A stretch of 64,000 nt of DNA from Brevipalpus yothersi (lineage: Eukaryota; Arthropoda; Arachnida; Trombidiformes; Tenuipalpidae). Below, piece by piece: positions 10,495-21,498 of this stretch. The stretch spans positions 128,533-192,532 of the forward strand of contig QZCP01000066.1 of NCBI GenBank assembly GCA_003956705.1, written 5' to 3'. The position numbers were made by a program, and so were the translations under genes. The stretch's first letter is position 1; every line of letters begins with the position of its first letter. The notes below the pieces were generated by a model. That model was not told where the DNA came from. It saw nothing but the letters and a program-made list of their open reading frames with translations, and did no database searches.

Positions 10495-12872
10495 ATGTCA
10501 TTTCCGGGTGATTCTATGGCCTTGAACCACAAACCGCAATTTGAACGGCTTCCAACCACAGTTATACCAACATTTTATGATATAAAATTGAAACCCGATC
10601 TGATCGATCTCACTTTCACCGGCTATGAAAGTGTGTCAATTAAAATCAAGGAAAGTATCGAGCAGATTGTTCTGAATGTAGATGATCTTATCATTAATAA
10701 GGCAATATATGTCGCTGAAGGATCTGGTGAGTTGAAATAACGAGCGTGGTTGGAATCTCTGGTATTCATCGAACCGTTTTTTTTCTGAAATAGGGGATGA
10801 AGTTCAGGGGAGCGCGATAATCAATTCTGATAATCAAACTGCTAGTATCAAGTTTATCAGTAGTTTACAACCAGGATCTGGCAAGCTATATCTAGCATTC
10901 AAAGGTAATCTGAATGATCAGATGATAGGTTTCTATCGATGCAAATACAAATCAGCCGATGGAGAAGAACGATATTCGGCAGCCACTCAATTCGAAACTA
11001 CTTATGCTCGTCGGGCTTTTCCTTGCTGGGATGAACCTGCTATCAAGGCCAAATTTCAGATCACAATAATCGCCCCAAAAGATTTGGTTGTCCTATCAAA
11101 TACAAAAGTAATATCAGAGGAGCTTTACGATGAGGATCCTAACTTGAAAGTGGTCAAATTTGCTGAAACACCAATCATGTCCACATATTTGGTTGCATTT
11201 GTGATCGGTGAATATGAATACCTTGAAACCAAAACCGAAACTGGAACCTTGGTCAGAGTTTACACACCTATCGGTGCAAAAAATCGTGGACAACATGCTC
11301 TGGAAACGGCTGCAAAGTGTCTCACTTTTTTCGAGAACTATTTCAACATTCCATATCCATTGGAAAAGATTGATCATATTGCTGTACCAGTATTTGTTCA
11401 TGGTGCTATGGAAAATTGGGGTCTAGTAATATATCGTGAATCTTGTCTGCTTGAAGATCTATACCAAGAAGATTCTTTTGTCCGAGACGGAATTGCATAC
11501 ATTATTTGCCATGAAACTGTTCATCAATGGATCGGTAATCTCGTCACCATGGACTGGTGGACACATCTCTGGATAAATGAGGGTAAATAATTCATAGTTT
11601 TTGATTCCACTTACTCATCTAATCAGGTTCTCTCATTTTACATCAGGCTTGGCGAACTTTTTTCAGTATCTCGCAGTAAGCAAGATCCACCCAGAGCTAC
11701 AAGTATGGTCAGAATTTGTTCATTCTGAGTGTTGCTATGCCTTTGAATTAGATTCGTGCCATAAAGCTCAGCCATTTGAGGTTCCTATTGAAAATCCGCA
11801 AGAAGTTGAACAAATAAACGGTTCGAATTATCATAGGTATCATAAGGGTGCCTCAATTATTCGAATGTGCTACAAATGGGTTGGTGATAAAGTAGGCATC
11901 TCATACTTTGTACTCAAATTCGGTCATTATTTGATTTTTTTTTCTCTTTCCCAGATTTTCAGGAAAGGTTTGCATGACTATCTGGTCAAGCATGCTTACA
12001 AAACTGCCACTACTGAAGATTTATGGAAGGCATTAGAGAAGGCCAGTAAAAAGCGTATCGTAAAAATGATGGCTACCTGGACAAAACAGCCAGGATTTCC
12101 GATGGTATATGTTTCATCTCGAATTGAAGGAAATCGAAGAATATTGACTCTTAAACAAGAACGTTTTCTAGCCGATAAACTGTTAGACGTAGTAGAGGAA
12201 CACATACTATGGCATATTCCAATTACTATTGTTACATCTCACAATCCCACCCAATCGATTGTAAAAATTCTGATGAAAAGCAAAACGATGGAAATTTCTT
12301 TGAATAATAGGACACCAAATGAGTGGATAAAAATTAATCCCCTTGTTACCGGCTTCTACTATGTAATCTACTCTTCTGATATGCTGAAACTGTTAAAACC
12401 TGCTATACAAAATAAGCAAATTGGAACTATTGATAGACACCAGCTTCTTAATGATCTATCCAATGTTTTTCGAGCTAGTAAAGTTCACTTTGCCGATCTT
12501 CTCCAACTTTTATCATTTTACGATCAGGAAGATGATGTTTTTATCTGGGAAGAAATCAATGCCACTGTCAACTCGTGTATCATATCTGTTGGGGATGCTC
12601 AATCTCGATTGCTACTACGTTCTGTTGGCCAGAAACTTTACGCAAGTGTGTGCGTGAAACTTGGCCTCAATCCTTCACCAGACGAAAAGCCAGCTCTCCA
12701 GCACCTAAGGATTGCTATTCTAGAGAAATTGATTCAGTTTGGTGACGAAGAAGTGATCGAAGAAGCGAAGAAAATATATGCTGATCAACGCAATGGCAAT
12801 GAGAGTGATCAAGCAATGAAAGATGCCATGCTTCGAGCGATCGAACGATGTTTGGATGAAAACTCAAATTAA
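10495..12872 (+). CDS. NPEPPS: PSA-like M1 aminopeptidase copy 2, C-terminally short
   Basis: Four exons (10495-10726, 10794-11582, 11647-11891, 11955-12872) give 727 residues. Full-length family members here have 877-951. This is a zinc aminopeptidase of the puromycin-sensitive (NPEPPS) group, which removes N-terminal residues from peptides. It starts with the typical FERLPTTVIPTFYDI. It has KGFYRCKY-type sequence as MIGFYRCKYKSADG, the RRAFPCWDEPAIKA block and intact GAMENWGL. The zinc site is HETVH, with the third ligand Glu after 18 residues (WINEG). The catalytic Tyr is kept in RYHKGASIIRM. The C-terminal helical (ERAP1-C-like) domain stops at RAIERCLDENSN, near the place where copy 4 has its fourth intron. 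Activity is plausible, but the missing end may affect folding or specificity. No start extension like that of copies 4 and 5 is seen. Confidence 0.88.
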
Positions 12873-13813
12873 TTTCTTCTTCCCACCGCTCTATTTTAAT
12901 TCAGTCAAGAACCTAAGAATGCCCTCACAAAGTTCTTATATTCGATTAGAACTACCTATCTATTGCCCAAAGTTCCTCTTTGATCCCCCATTCCTTAAAC
13001 TATTCTCATTTCCATTTTTTTCTTTCTTTTTTTTGTTGTTTTTCATATCATTCCTTGGTTTTCATTTTTTTTAGACTTTTTACTCTCCATCACTTCGATG
13101 TTTTTTTGATAATAATAAAATTTCGTTTATTCTCCTTCTCATTTTTCAAATTATAGAGTCAAACTAAGCTTGAGTAGCCTTTTTCTTTCCTTTTGGGATG
13201 TAAAGCCCATATGTACAAACATCCAACCAATCCAATACGAAAGCATTTGACTGATTCATTTATCATATTGTAAAAAGAATCTTGAACTGTTATCACCGAT
13301 AAGGAGTGAGAAAACTTTATCTGATTAGGGATGATAATCTCGAAAATTTTTTCGATGAAACTTACCGATCCCGGATGTTGATCTCTTGAAATATGACTCC
13401 AGCATCCTCTTTTTTCCGCTGGATTCGTGGAGCCGTTGCATATATTTTTCATGTACATATATCATCACAGATACTGTGATTATCATTAGCATCCCAGAGA
13501 AGGACAAGAAACTGACTCAACCCTCTCCACTTGGGAAGCTCATCATTCTCTCATGATAAATGATGATTTTTGATGATCGCAGACTAGGTTCAAGTGATAA
13601 GATGGAGCCAGACAGTCGTCCTGATTGAATGTTCAAGTTTTTCAGTCATGATGAAATAGTAATTTCATCTTGCACGATCCTGAGTCATTCTCTTTCGAGA
13701 GCTCTGAGAGAGAAGAAGAATGAATTCAAATCTTTGAAAATTTTCCATTGAACACGTTGTTAACACATTTAATTCAGTTAATAAATTTTGTATCGAAATT
13801 TATCAGTTCAATT
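12873..13813. other. Spacer between aminopeptidase copies 2 and 3
   Basis: Contains the copy 2 3-prime region with T-rich runs and an AATAAAA signal near 13113. The copy 3 upstream block near 13600-13690 (GGAGCCAGACAG, ATGATGAAATAG, GAGTCATTC) resembles other upstream regions of the cluster. Overlapping minus-strand frames at 13159-13507 lack any family resemblance. Confidence 0.4.
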
Positions 13814-16231
13814 ATGTCGCTTGCAAATTATTGGACAGCATCTAGTTTCGAAAGGCTTCCCGTTACAGTAGTGCCATTAGTGTATGACATAGTGATTGAA
13901 CCTGACCTGGTAAATGCTACTTTTACTGGATCAGAAAGTGTTTCTATCCGAATTGTGGACTCTGTTGATCACATCATTCTCAGTGCAGATGATTTGTTGA
14001 TCGATAGAGCAGCTTACGCATCTGAAAATTCAGGTGAGTGGTAAATCTTGCCAATTTATGGCCACCACAGTGATAGTTTAATTGAAATATTGTGGTTTCG
14101 ATTCATCAGAATATTGTGCTATTGGAAAAGTGATCATGGACCGTGAAAATCAGCAAGCAATCATCAAATTTCATCAATATCTGCAACCTGGCCATGGAAC
14201 ACTGCATTTATCTTTCAAAGGCAATCTGAATGATCAGATGAAAGGTTTCTATCGATGTAAACACAAATCAACTGATGGAAAAGGACAATATTCGACAGCC
14301 ACTCAATTCGAAACTACATATGCTCGTCGAGCTTTTCCTTGCTGGGATGAACCTGCTATCAAAGCCAAATTTCAAATCACAATAATCGCTCCAAAAGATT
14401 TGGTTGTCCTATCGAATACAAAAGTAATATCAGAAGAGCTTTACGATGAGGATCCTAACTTGAAAGTGGTCAAATTTGCTGAAACACCAATCATGTCCAC
14501 ATATTTGGTTGCATTTGTGATCGGTGAATATGAATACCTTGAAACCAAAACCGGAACTGGAACCTTGGTTAGAGTTTACACACCAATCGGTGCAAAAAAT
14601 CGTGGACAACATGCTCTGGAAACGGCTGCAAAGTGTCTCACTTTTTTCGAGAACTATTTCAACATTCCATATCCATTGGAAAAGATTGATCACATCGTTG
14701 TACCAGAGCTTCCTGATGGTGCTATGAAAAATTGGGGTCTAGTAGTGTATCAAGAGACCCATCTACTTCAGAGTCTGAGTCAAGAAGATTCTAGCCCATC
14801 TTCTTCTAGAAAAGATGAGATGGCTTACAGCATTTGCCATGGAACGGCCCATCAGTGGATAGGAAATCTTGTCACTGCAGAATGGTGGGACCATTCCTGG
14901 ATATATGAAGGTATTCCATCTTCCATGGGCCATGGTATCACAACTTTACTCTGTATTTTTCTTATCATAGGCTTGGCAACTTTTATGCAATACCTGGCCG
15001 TGGACAGTGTCTACCCAGAGTTGCATAAATGTATCTGGTCAGAATTTGCTCATATTGAATCATTCTTTGCGTTTGAGTCAGATTCATCATATGAAGTTGA
15101 GCCACTCCAGATTCACATAGAAAATCCGATAAAAGTTGATAAAATCATGGAATCAAAGCGTCATCATAAGGGTGCATCAATAATTCGGATGTGTTACGAT
15201 TGGATTGGTGATGAGGTGGGTTCCTTGTATCGGCCCTCGGATTTTCTCACTATTAATGATTGGATGAATTTTTCTCTCAGATTTTCAGAAAGGGCTTACA
15301 TGACTTCTTGGTGAATCATGCCTACAAAACTGCCACAACCGAAGACTTATGGCATGCACTAGAGACTGTGAGTCAAAAATGTATCGCAAAGATGATGTCT
15401 ACCTGGACAAAACAGCCAGGATTTCCGGTCATCCATGTTTCATTCAGGAATGAAGGAAACAAACGAATACTGATCCTAAGACAAGAACGTTTCCTGGCTG
15501 ATAAACTGCCAGATTATGTGGAAAGGTGGATGCTATGGCACATCCCAATAGCTGTTGTTACATCTCATGATCCCACGAAACCGATTGTATCAGCTATGAT
15601 GGAGACCAAAACTATGGAAATTCCTCTCGAGGATCTGGAACCATCTGATTGGGTGAAAATTAATCCACTTGTCACAGGCTTCTACTACGCAATCTACTCT
15701 TCTGATATGCTGAAATTGTTAAAACCTGCTATACAAAATAAGCAAATTGGAACTATTGATAGACATCAGCTACTCAACGACCTATCCGTTCTCGTTCGGG
15801 CTGGTAAAGCCCCTCTCGCTAATCTGCTTCATCTTTTGTCATGTTATGATCATGAAGATGAGTATACCATTTGGGAAGCTATTAATATAATAGTTGACGA
15901 ACTAATTTTGTGCCTCAAAGATCATCAGTCACGTTCCCTGTTGCGTTCTGTTTGTCTTAAACTTTATGCTGAAATTTATAAAAAACTAGGCTTTGATGCT
16001 TTATTGGACGAAAATCCAATGGATGAGCACTTGAGGGTATCTATTCTCGAAAAATTAATCGAATTCGATGATGAAATGATTACCGAGATAGCAAAGATGA
16101 GATTTGCTGATTATTGCAGATTTTATTTTATAGCTCCTGACCGGAAAAATATTATCTTTCGAGCCATCAAGCGCTTATTGAATAATGACTTGGACACAGA
16201 AACTCTCTCTGTATCTGTAGACATGGAATGA
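13814..16231 (+). CDS. PSA-like copy 3: catalytically dead pseudoenzyme
   Basis: Exons 13814-14033, 14110-14910, 14971-15215 and 15281-16231 join without a stop to give 738 residues. All three catalytic elements of family M1 are changed. GAMEN is GAMKN (the Glu that binds the free amino group is now Lys). HExxH is HGTAH (the general-base Glu is now Gly). The transition-state Tyr is replaced by His (KRHHKGASIIRM). The zinc ligands remain: both His of HGTAH and the Glu 18 residues on in WIYEG. The coding frame and splice sites are intact, so this is better seen as an expressed pseudoenzyme than a dead gene, although a recently dying gene is possible. It ends early in the C-terminal domain, like copy 2. 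Part of exon 2 is almost identical to copy 2. Confidence 0.85.
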
Positions 16232-17128
16232 TTATATTTTCTTCAAGCCTTTTTATTCTAATTTCTTTGATAATCTTCGAGAATACACATTCTAGGGTGA
16301 AGTATACTACTCGTATTCCGTTTTTTACTTACTCTTGCCAAGACTTGAGTTCTTGATTCATACATGTATTTGATTCTTCTCTATGCCTATTTTCATTTGA
16401 CTAACTTAACTGTACTTAGCGATTGGAAAAGATCGTCTGAAATAATTCTTTTGTACCATTTGATTGGGTTGGGTAAACTTCTTAAATAAATGAATAAATT
16501 CACTCTTACGAATAGCAATGATCATCCAAATGTAAGACCCATAGCTTCTTCCTCAAGATAAAACGATAATGATTTTCATCAGATCGCAACATCTCGAGCA
16601 AAATGATACTGTTGCTACTATAAATAAACTACGAATTAATGAGCTCAGTAAGATAATTACCACTTGAATTAATTCATCTTCACGCGTAAGAAATTAATCA
16701 TAGATCAGTTCATCTCTCTAAAACTTCCAACAAACTGTCTGTTTCATATTACAAGTTCATATCATACAGTTGGAATCATCCAGACTAATCGGTTTCCGGT
16801 CTCAACTGGATCCTAGCGCCAGACAGCCAGGCAAACTGTTTCTCTTCGAAATGATGAAATATTGATGCCTCCCTTCATCATGGTGACTCATTCTTTCCAG
16901 AACTTTATGGAACAATGTCGAGTTATTGTGAAAAGTTTCAGTTAGATATAGTATGCGATTCAAATGCTTCAAATAAGATGCTCAATTTGGTCAAGTGATC
17001 AACTGAAATCTTCTTTAAACTTTACTGGTTCATTGTAAGTTCGAACTTATAAGCTGATCATAGCTCAGTATTTCCTTACTGTTTGTGAGATCCTTGATTT
17101 TGTGGAACAATTTAAACAAATCTTCATT
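16232..17128. other. Spacer upstream of SARAF copy 2
   Basis: Non-coding AT-rich DNA. The segment near 16805-16905 (GCCAGACAGCCAG, ATGATGAAATATTG, GTGACTCATTC) resembles upstream blocks of aminopeptidase copies 2 and 3. Confidence 0.4.
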
Positions 17129-17943
17129 ATGAAGTTTCTGAGTGCTACAGTGTACGTTATTCTCCTGTCTCTGATCATAGAGGCAAACAATGTTTCAAGT
17201 GAATCTGATTCTATCAGATTGGAAGATATTCAAAATCTCACACTTTATGAAGATCAAATGACTACTTCAAGAAGAGAACTACCCAGAAAGCAATTATTGT
17301 GTGTTGGGGGAACAGCTAATTGTACCTTCATTCTTAAAAAAGTACAATGTTACAACCGTGGCTGGAATGGCTCATCCGTAGATTGGCAATGCAAAGCGGA
17401 AATGGATGATAAGTTTGCTTTTGGTAAACTAGAGGTGAGTTTGTGACCAATTTGGACTTATGTTTTGTTTTATCTTTCTCAGTATTGATTTACTGGAAGT
17501 TTTCTGGACAAGGCATGTCCAACATCTCATTAGTAATGTCTGATTTTCAGACGATACATTTTTCACATTAAAATCTTGATTAATCTTGTTTTCAGATCTC
17601 ATGTGAAGGTTTCGAGAATGCTGAAGATCCCTATGTTCTTGCTGGCTCTTGTGGACTTAATTACACAATCAATTCGGCTGTGAAATCATCTTATCACGCT
17701 GAACCATATGCACTTTCTTCTGGATATAGCGTTGAGCTTCGTATTGAAGGAATGTATCTGGCAGCAATCATTCTAATAACATTCATTGCCGCTATGTTGC
17801 CTTACTTTTCGATTCTCGTGTGTTGTTGTTGGTGGTGCTGTACTGGCTGTCGTGGTTGTCGTGTTCAGATGGGCAAAAGTGGACCACAACAATCATCAGG
17901 TCCCGAAGAGGAGATGCCCCTTAACAGACAAGATACTCCATGA
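17129..17943 (+). CDS. SARAF: SARAF-like ER membrane protein, copy 2
   Basis: Two exons, 17129-17434 and 17596-17943, join in phase 0 (FGKLE/ISCEG) to give 217 residues. The protein keeps the SARAF plan better than copy 1: signal peptide (KFLSATVYVILLSLIIEA), SIRLEDIQNLTLYEDQMT, then LLCVGGTANC. Next come VQCYNRGWNGSSVDWQC, CEGFENAEDPYVLAGSCG and LNYTI. A luminal loop leads to one transmembrane helix (AAIILITFIAAMLPYFSILV), a Cys/Trp-rich juxtamembrane run (CCCWWCCTGCRGCR) and a short tail. Family knowledge places SARAF in the ER membrane as a brake on store-operated calcium entry. The intron sits at the same place as in copy 1, so the pair arose by DNA duplication. The ATG at 17129 is the first Met of the signal peptide. 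Confidence 0.82.
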
Positions 17944-19347
17944 GGCCCGAGAGTAGTAATGCTAAAAATTTTGTCCTTACTCATGTATGCATACATGTTG
18001 TAGTTGACTTTGAATGTTTTCGAAGCAAATAGAACAACATTATGACCTGATGAGGAAACTTTTCTACTCATTCCAATTTTTTTCCAATGAATTCTAATAA
18101 AAATGATTTTTCACCCAGTCTATTCCGATTTTGGTGGTGATCAATGATCAACTCAGATATCCATTGAGAAGATCGATTGTTCTTCCAGAAATCTCGTACA
18201 AACGATCAATGACCACTGGGTACAACGAAAAAAGCCCCTACTTCGATAATTTCCATAAATTATCATTTCTGGGCGGAATACTGTCCTCAGTATTGTATGA
18301 ACTCATTAAGATCATTGTGAATTGAGTACATGTGTGCATTGCGTCTTGTGTCAGGAAAAATTAACCAAAGATAAAGATCATCTCTCTGAAAGTCCTGGTG
18401 ATCTATCTGATTGTTCCACGTTATCTTCATCTAATAGTTTCCAACAGTTCGAAATTCTAACTTTGAATTCCATGAACTCATCTCGTTCTCAGACTTTAGC
18501 TGTGTACTGGTACCAAGCAATCAGATTAGCTGGAAGGGCCATTTTCCGAAATGATGAAATAGAAATGCTCTCACTAACATCATATTGCCTCTTTTCCAGG
18601 ATTTAATGAAAAACTGTCAAGTTATGCATAATTGAATAGTTGTTAGCTATAGTTATGCATATTTGAGAATTTTACAGGATAGCTCATAATTCAAAATTCA
18701 TTTTGAAACACTCTCATGATATTCACCAGATAAATTTTTAGAGGATTTTGTTTCATATTCGAAATTCAATCAGCTAGGATCTGATTTTGATATGGCTATT
18801 TGTTGAAAATCTAAAAGTTATGCACAAGAGATTCTCAGCTTTTACGTTTTCAAACTTACAAGGTTGAAATAGAGGTAAATTATTGATGAAACACCGATCA
18901 CAAATTATTTGCTTGGACTGATTTATTTTTTATAATAAACTAATTTAATTCAAAATTTAATGAACTTGTGTCCTATGAGAGCTGCTACAATTATGCTATT
19001 TTTTCTATCATAATTGGATTAATTTGTGATTTCTTTTGATCGTACGGAATATTTCCGAAAGAAAAATCATATTGAGAATCTTTTCTCAGGGTTCATCTAA
19101 TTCTCCCAGTTATCGTAGACAATTGCTTCTAATTGATATGTGATTCAAAATTAATCAAACTATTAATTGTGAGACCTTCTTTCTGATTGATCATCCATCA
19201 GTATTTAGAAATTTTAATTCTGAATTTTTCTTGTACATTCTTTTTTCTTTTTTTGCATTTCATTCACATTCTGAAGAATTTTTCCCAAGAAACTTTCTGG
19301 TCAAATATTCACCCAAGTCCATCAAAGTTATCAAAGCAAACTAGACA
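17944..19347. other. Spacer between SARAF copy 2 and the desaturase
   Basis: AT-rich non-coding DNA. A polyadenylation-like AATAAAAA lies near 18097. The open frame at 18322-18606 has no recognisable domain, but its end (CGAAATGATGAAATAG, 18548-18563) echoes the upstream blocks of the cluster. Pyrimidine-rich sequence precedes the desaturase start. Confidence 0.4.
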
Positions 19348-20902
19348 ATGGCAAGCAGAAAATTGAGTAGAAATCTCAGTGCCAGAAGTGATGAACCGCT
19401 TTCAGTTCCAACTAACAATAAACCGACTGGAAAGCCTTTTCCGAAGACACTTTTTCAAGAACGCTATCACTCAGAGGATACAATTTCATGTGAGAAAAAT
19501 ACCCTTGATGATGATAAACCTCAACAACGAATGGGCTGTGCAAGGGCATTGATGCTCTTAACGTATGATATAAAATGGTTCCAAGTGATCTATAATGTGA
19601 GCTTAGCTATTGGTTACGTTTATGCATTGATCAAGAGTACGATAATGTTTGTCGAAGATCCGTTTGCATCCAATTCTCTGAGACGTGCTGGTACATGGAT
19701 TTTTGGTAAGTTCAAATCAAACATTTGGCCGCTTCGAATGATGCCCAAGAGGCAATGAATGATTGGAATTGTTCGAGGAATGTTCAGTAAATACTTCTCC
19801 TCAGCTACCTTCTTGACTTTTCTTGGTGGCATTGGAATGTCTGCAGGTGATCACCGATTGTGGTCCCATCGCACCTACAAAGCAAAATTACCTTTGAGAA
19901 TTCTGCTGATGATTCTGTCTACTTCTATCGGTGAGGTAAGAGATCAGATAGATGACTATCCAAATTCTATCTTCTTGAAGATACAGTTTATCGGATGCAC
20001 TTTTTCTCCGTTTGTCATATTGTGAGAGGATTGTGAGAGCGAATATCGAAATTCAACAATTTTTATCTAATGAAGAACTACTTGATAAGATAGCATCTGC
20101 CCTCGGATTGATCATAGTTTCATTTAATATGATTCTATACTATTGTAATCATTTTGCGTAATTCATTTCACTGTTACTCCCTGATAGAGCACAATATATT
20201 ATTTTGTCAAGCAACATCGGATCCATCACGCTTTCGTGGATACTCACATGGATCCCCAGAATATTAAGCGAGGTTTTTGGTTCGCTTTTATTGGCTGGAA
20301 ACTAATGAAAGGACATGCTGAATACAGAAAGAAAAAGAAAACTTTTAACTATGAAGATGTTCTATCTGATCCTGTTGTCATGTTTCAAAAGAAGTGAGTT
20401 CTATGCACTTGTCGTTCCCTAAGCGATTAGTCTCTCTTTGATCATGAAATTATCTTGAATGCCCTTTTTCCACAGATTTTTTATTCCTTTAGCCTTAGTT
20501 TTTGCCTACATTATTCCTGCATTGATACCTTACTATTTTTGGAACGAAAATCTGTTTGATTCTTTTCTCATCGCTGGAGTGACCAAGTCATTTTGGGGAA
20601 TTACAGCTCACGGATTTCTGAATAGCGTCAGCCATATGATTGGAGAACGTCCATATTCCCAGCATGTCTCAGCAAGAGAGAATCTTTTTATGTCAATGAT
20701 AGGCTCAGGTGAAGGGGCACACAATTTTCATCACACGTTTCCTTACGATTATTCTCTCTCCGAATTTGGGAGAGTATTCAATCATGGAAGATCTTTCATT
20801 GATTTGATGGCTCTTCTGGATCAAGCATATGATTTGAAGAGAGCTTCACCCGAATGTATAGCCAGAGTGAAAAATCAAAATGCAATACTCAACAATGATT
20901 GA
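19348..20902 (+). CDS. SCD: Acyl-CoA delta-9 desaturase
   Basis: Four exons (19348-19705, 19805-19935, 20188-20393, 20476-20902) give 373 residues. The enzyme places a cis double bond in fatty acyl-CoA at the ER membrane, using a di-iron centre. All histidine boxes are present: HRLWSH in exon 2, HRIHH in exon 3 and HNFHH in exon 4, plus the supporting NSVSHMIG motif. Other family sequence includes RTYKAKLPLRILLMIL, DPVVMFQKKFFIPLAL, ERPYSQHVSARENLF and TFPYDYSLSEFG. Four hydrophobic segments are visible. The sequence before box 2 (YYFVKQHRIHH) departs from the usual EWARDHRVHH-like form, so substrate range may differ. Frame is continuous across all three introns. It is embedded in the aminopeptidase/SARAF cluster with no obvious functional link. 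Confidence 0.92.
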
Positions 20903-21498
20903 TACTGTATCCACAAGAATCTTGCTCATAATACCGGTAGAGTTGAAAAAGTGAATGGTGAAGTTAGAAATAGAGAGGAAACAGATGAGATCTCATCTGA
21001 TCAGGGTCTTCAGCAACAGGGAAACAATCTATTGATCAGACAGAAAGGTTAATAGTTATCCGATTAAAATTCAATCAATTGCTCAACTCTTCTTGCAACT
21101 ATCCATCATTTCTGATGAATTGTGAGTTACATGTAGATGAAAATGTTAGTAGAAGATTCTCATTTTTTCGAGGGATGATTCGAATGATTAAATTCAATTC
21201 ATTGAAACTCATAAGAAGGAATCGGAAAAAATATGTAATTTTCTGATAGATCACCTTGATCAATACATGAGCTCGATTAGAAAAATTGGGGCTCAGATAA
21301 ACTATGAGAAAAAAATATTTGGAAATATTTCAAAAATTCGAAAAATTCCAAGAATTTTCAGTATTTTCATTTTGTACTTCGCGCTCATCAACACGTGTTC
21401 AGACTATCAAAACATGGGAAATCGAAATCATTTCCATTCTTTTTTGAATCTTGTGAAGATGTTCGAACATTTATCATGAATTGCGTTTTGGAACTTTG
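20903..21498. other. Upstream region of aminopeptidase copy 4
   Basis: Non-coding. A block near 21370-21430 (TTTGTACTTCGCGCTCATCA, then TATCAAAACATGGGAAATCG) is conserved upstream of copy 5 as well, at about 24965-25025, and may hold the promoter. Confidence 0.5.
21370..21430 (+). promoter_or_regulatory. Conserved upstream block of aminopeptidase copy 4
   Basis: The core GTACTTCGCGCTCA and the following ATCAAAACATG are shared with the segment about 100 bp upstream of copy 5. Similar spacing to the start codon suggests a promoter-proximal element or simply duplicated flanking DNA. Confidence 0.4.

Noticed and set aside
13159..13507. Overlapping minus-strand frames as a small gene between copies 2 and 3
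   Set aside because: There is no recognisable motif, and the region is typical spacer.
18131..18606. Two adjacent frames after SARAF copy 2 as genes
   Set aside because: Low information, no domains; the first starts at a non-ATG codon. Part matches the recurrent spacer block instead.
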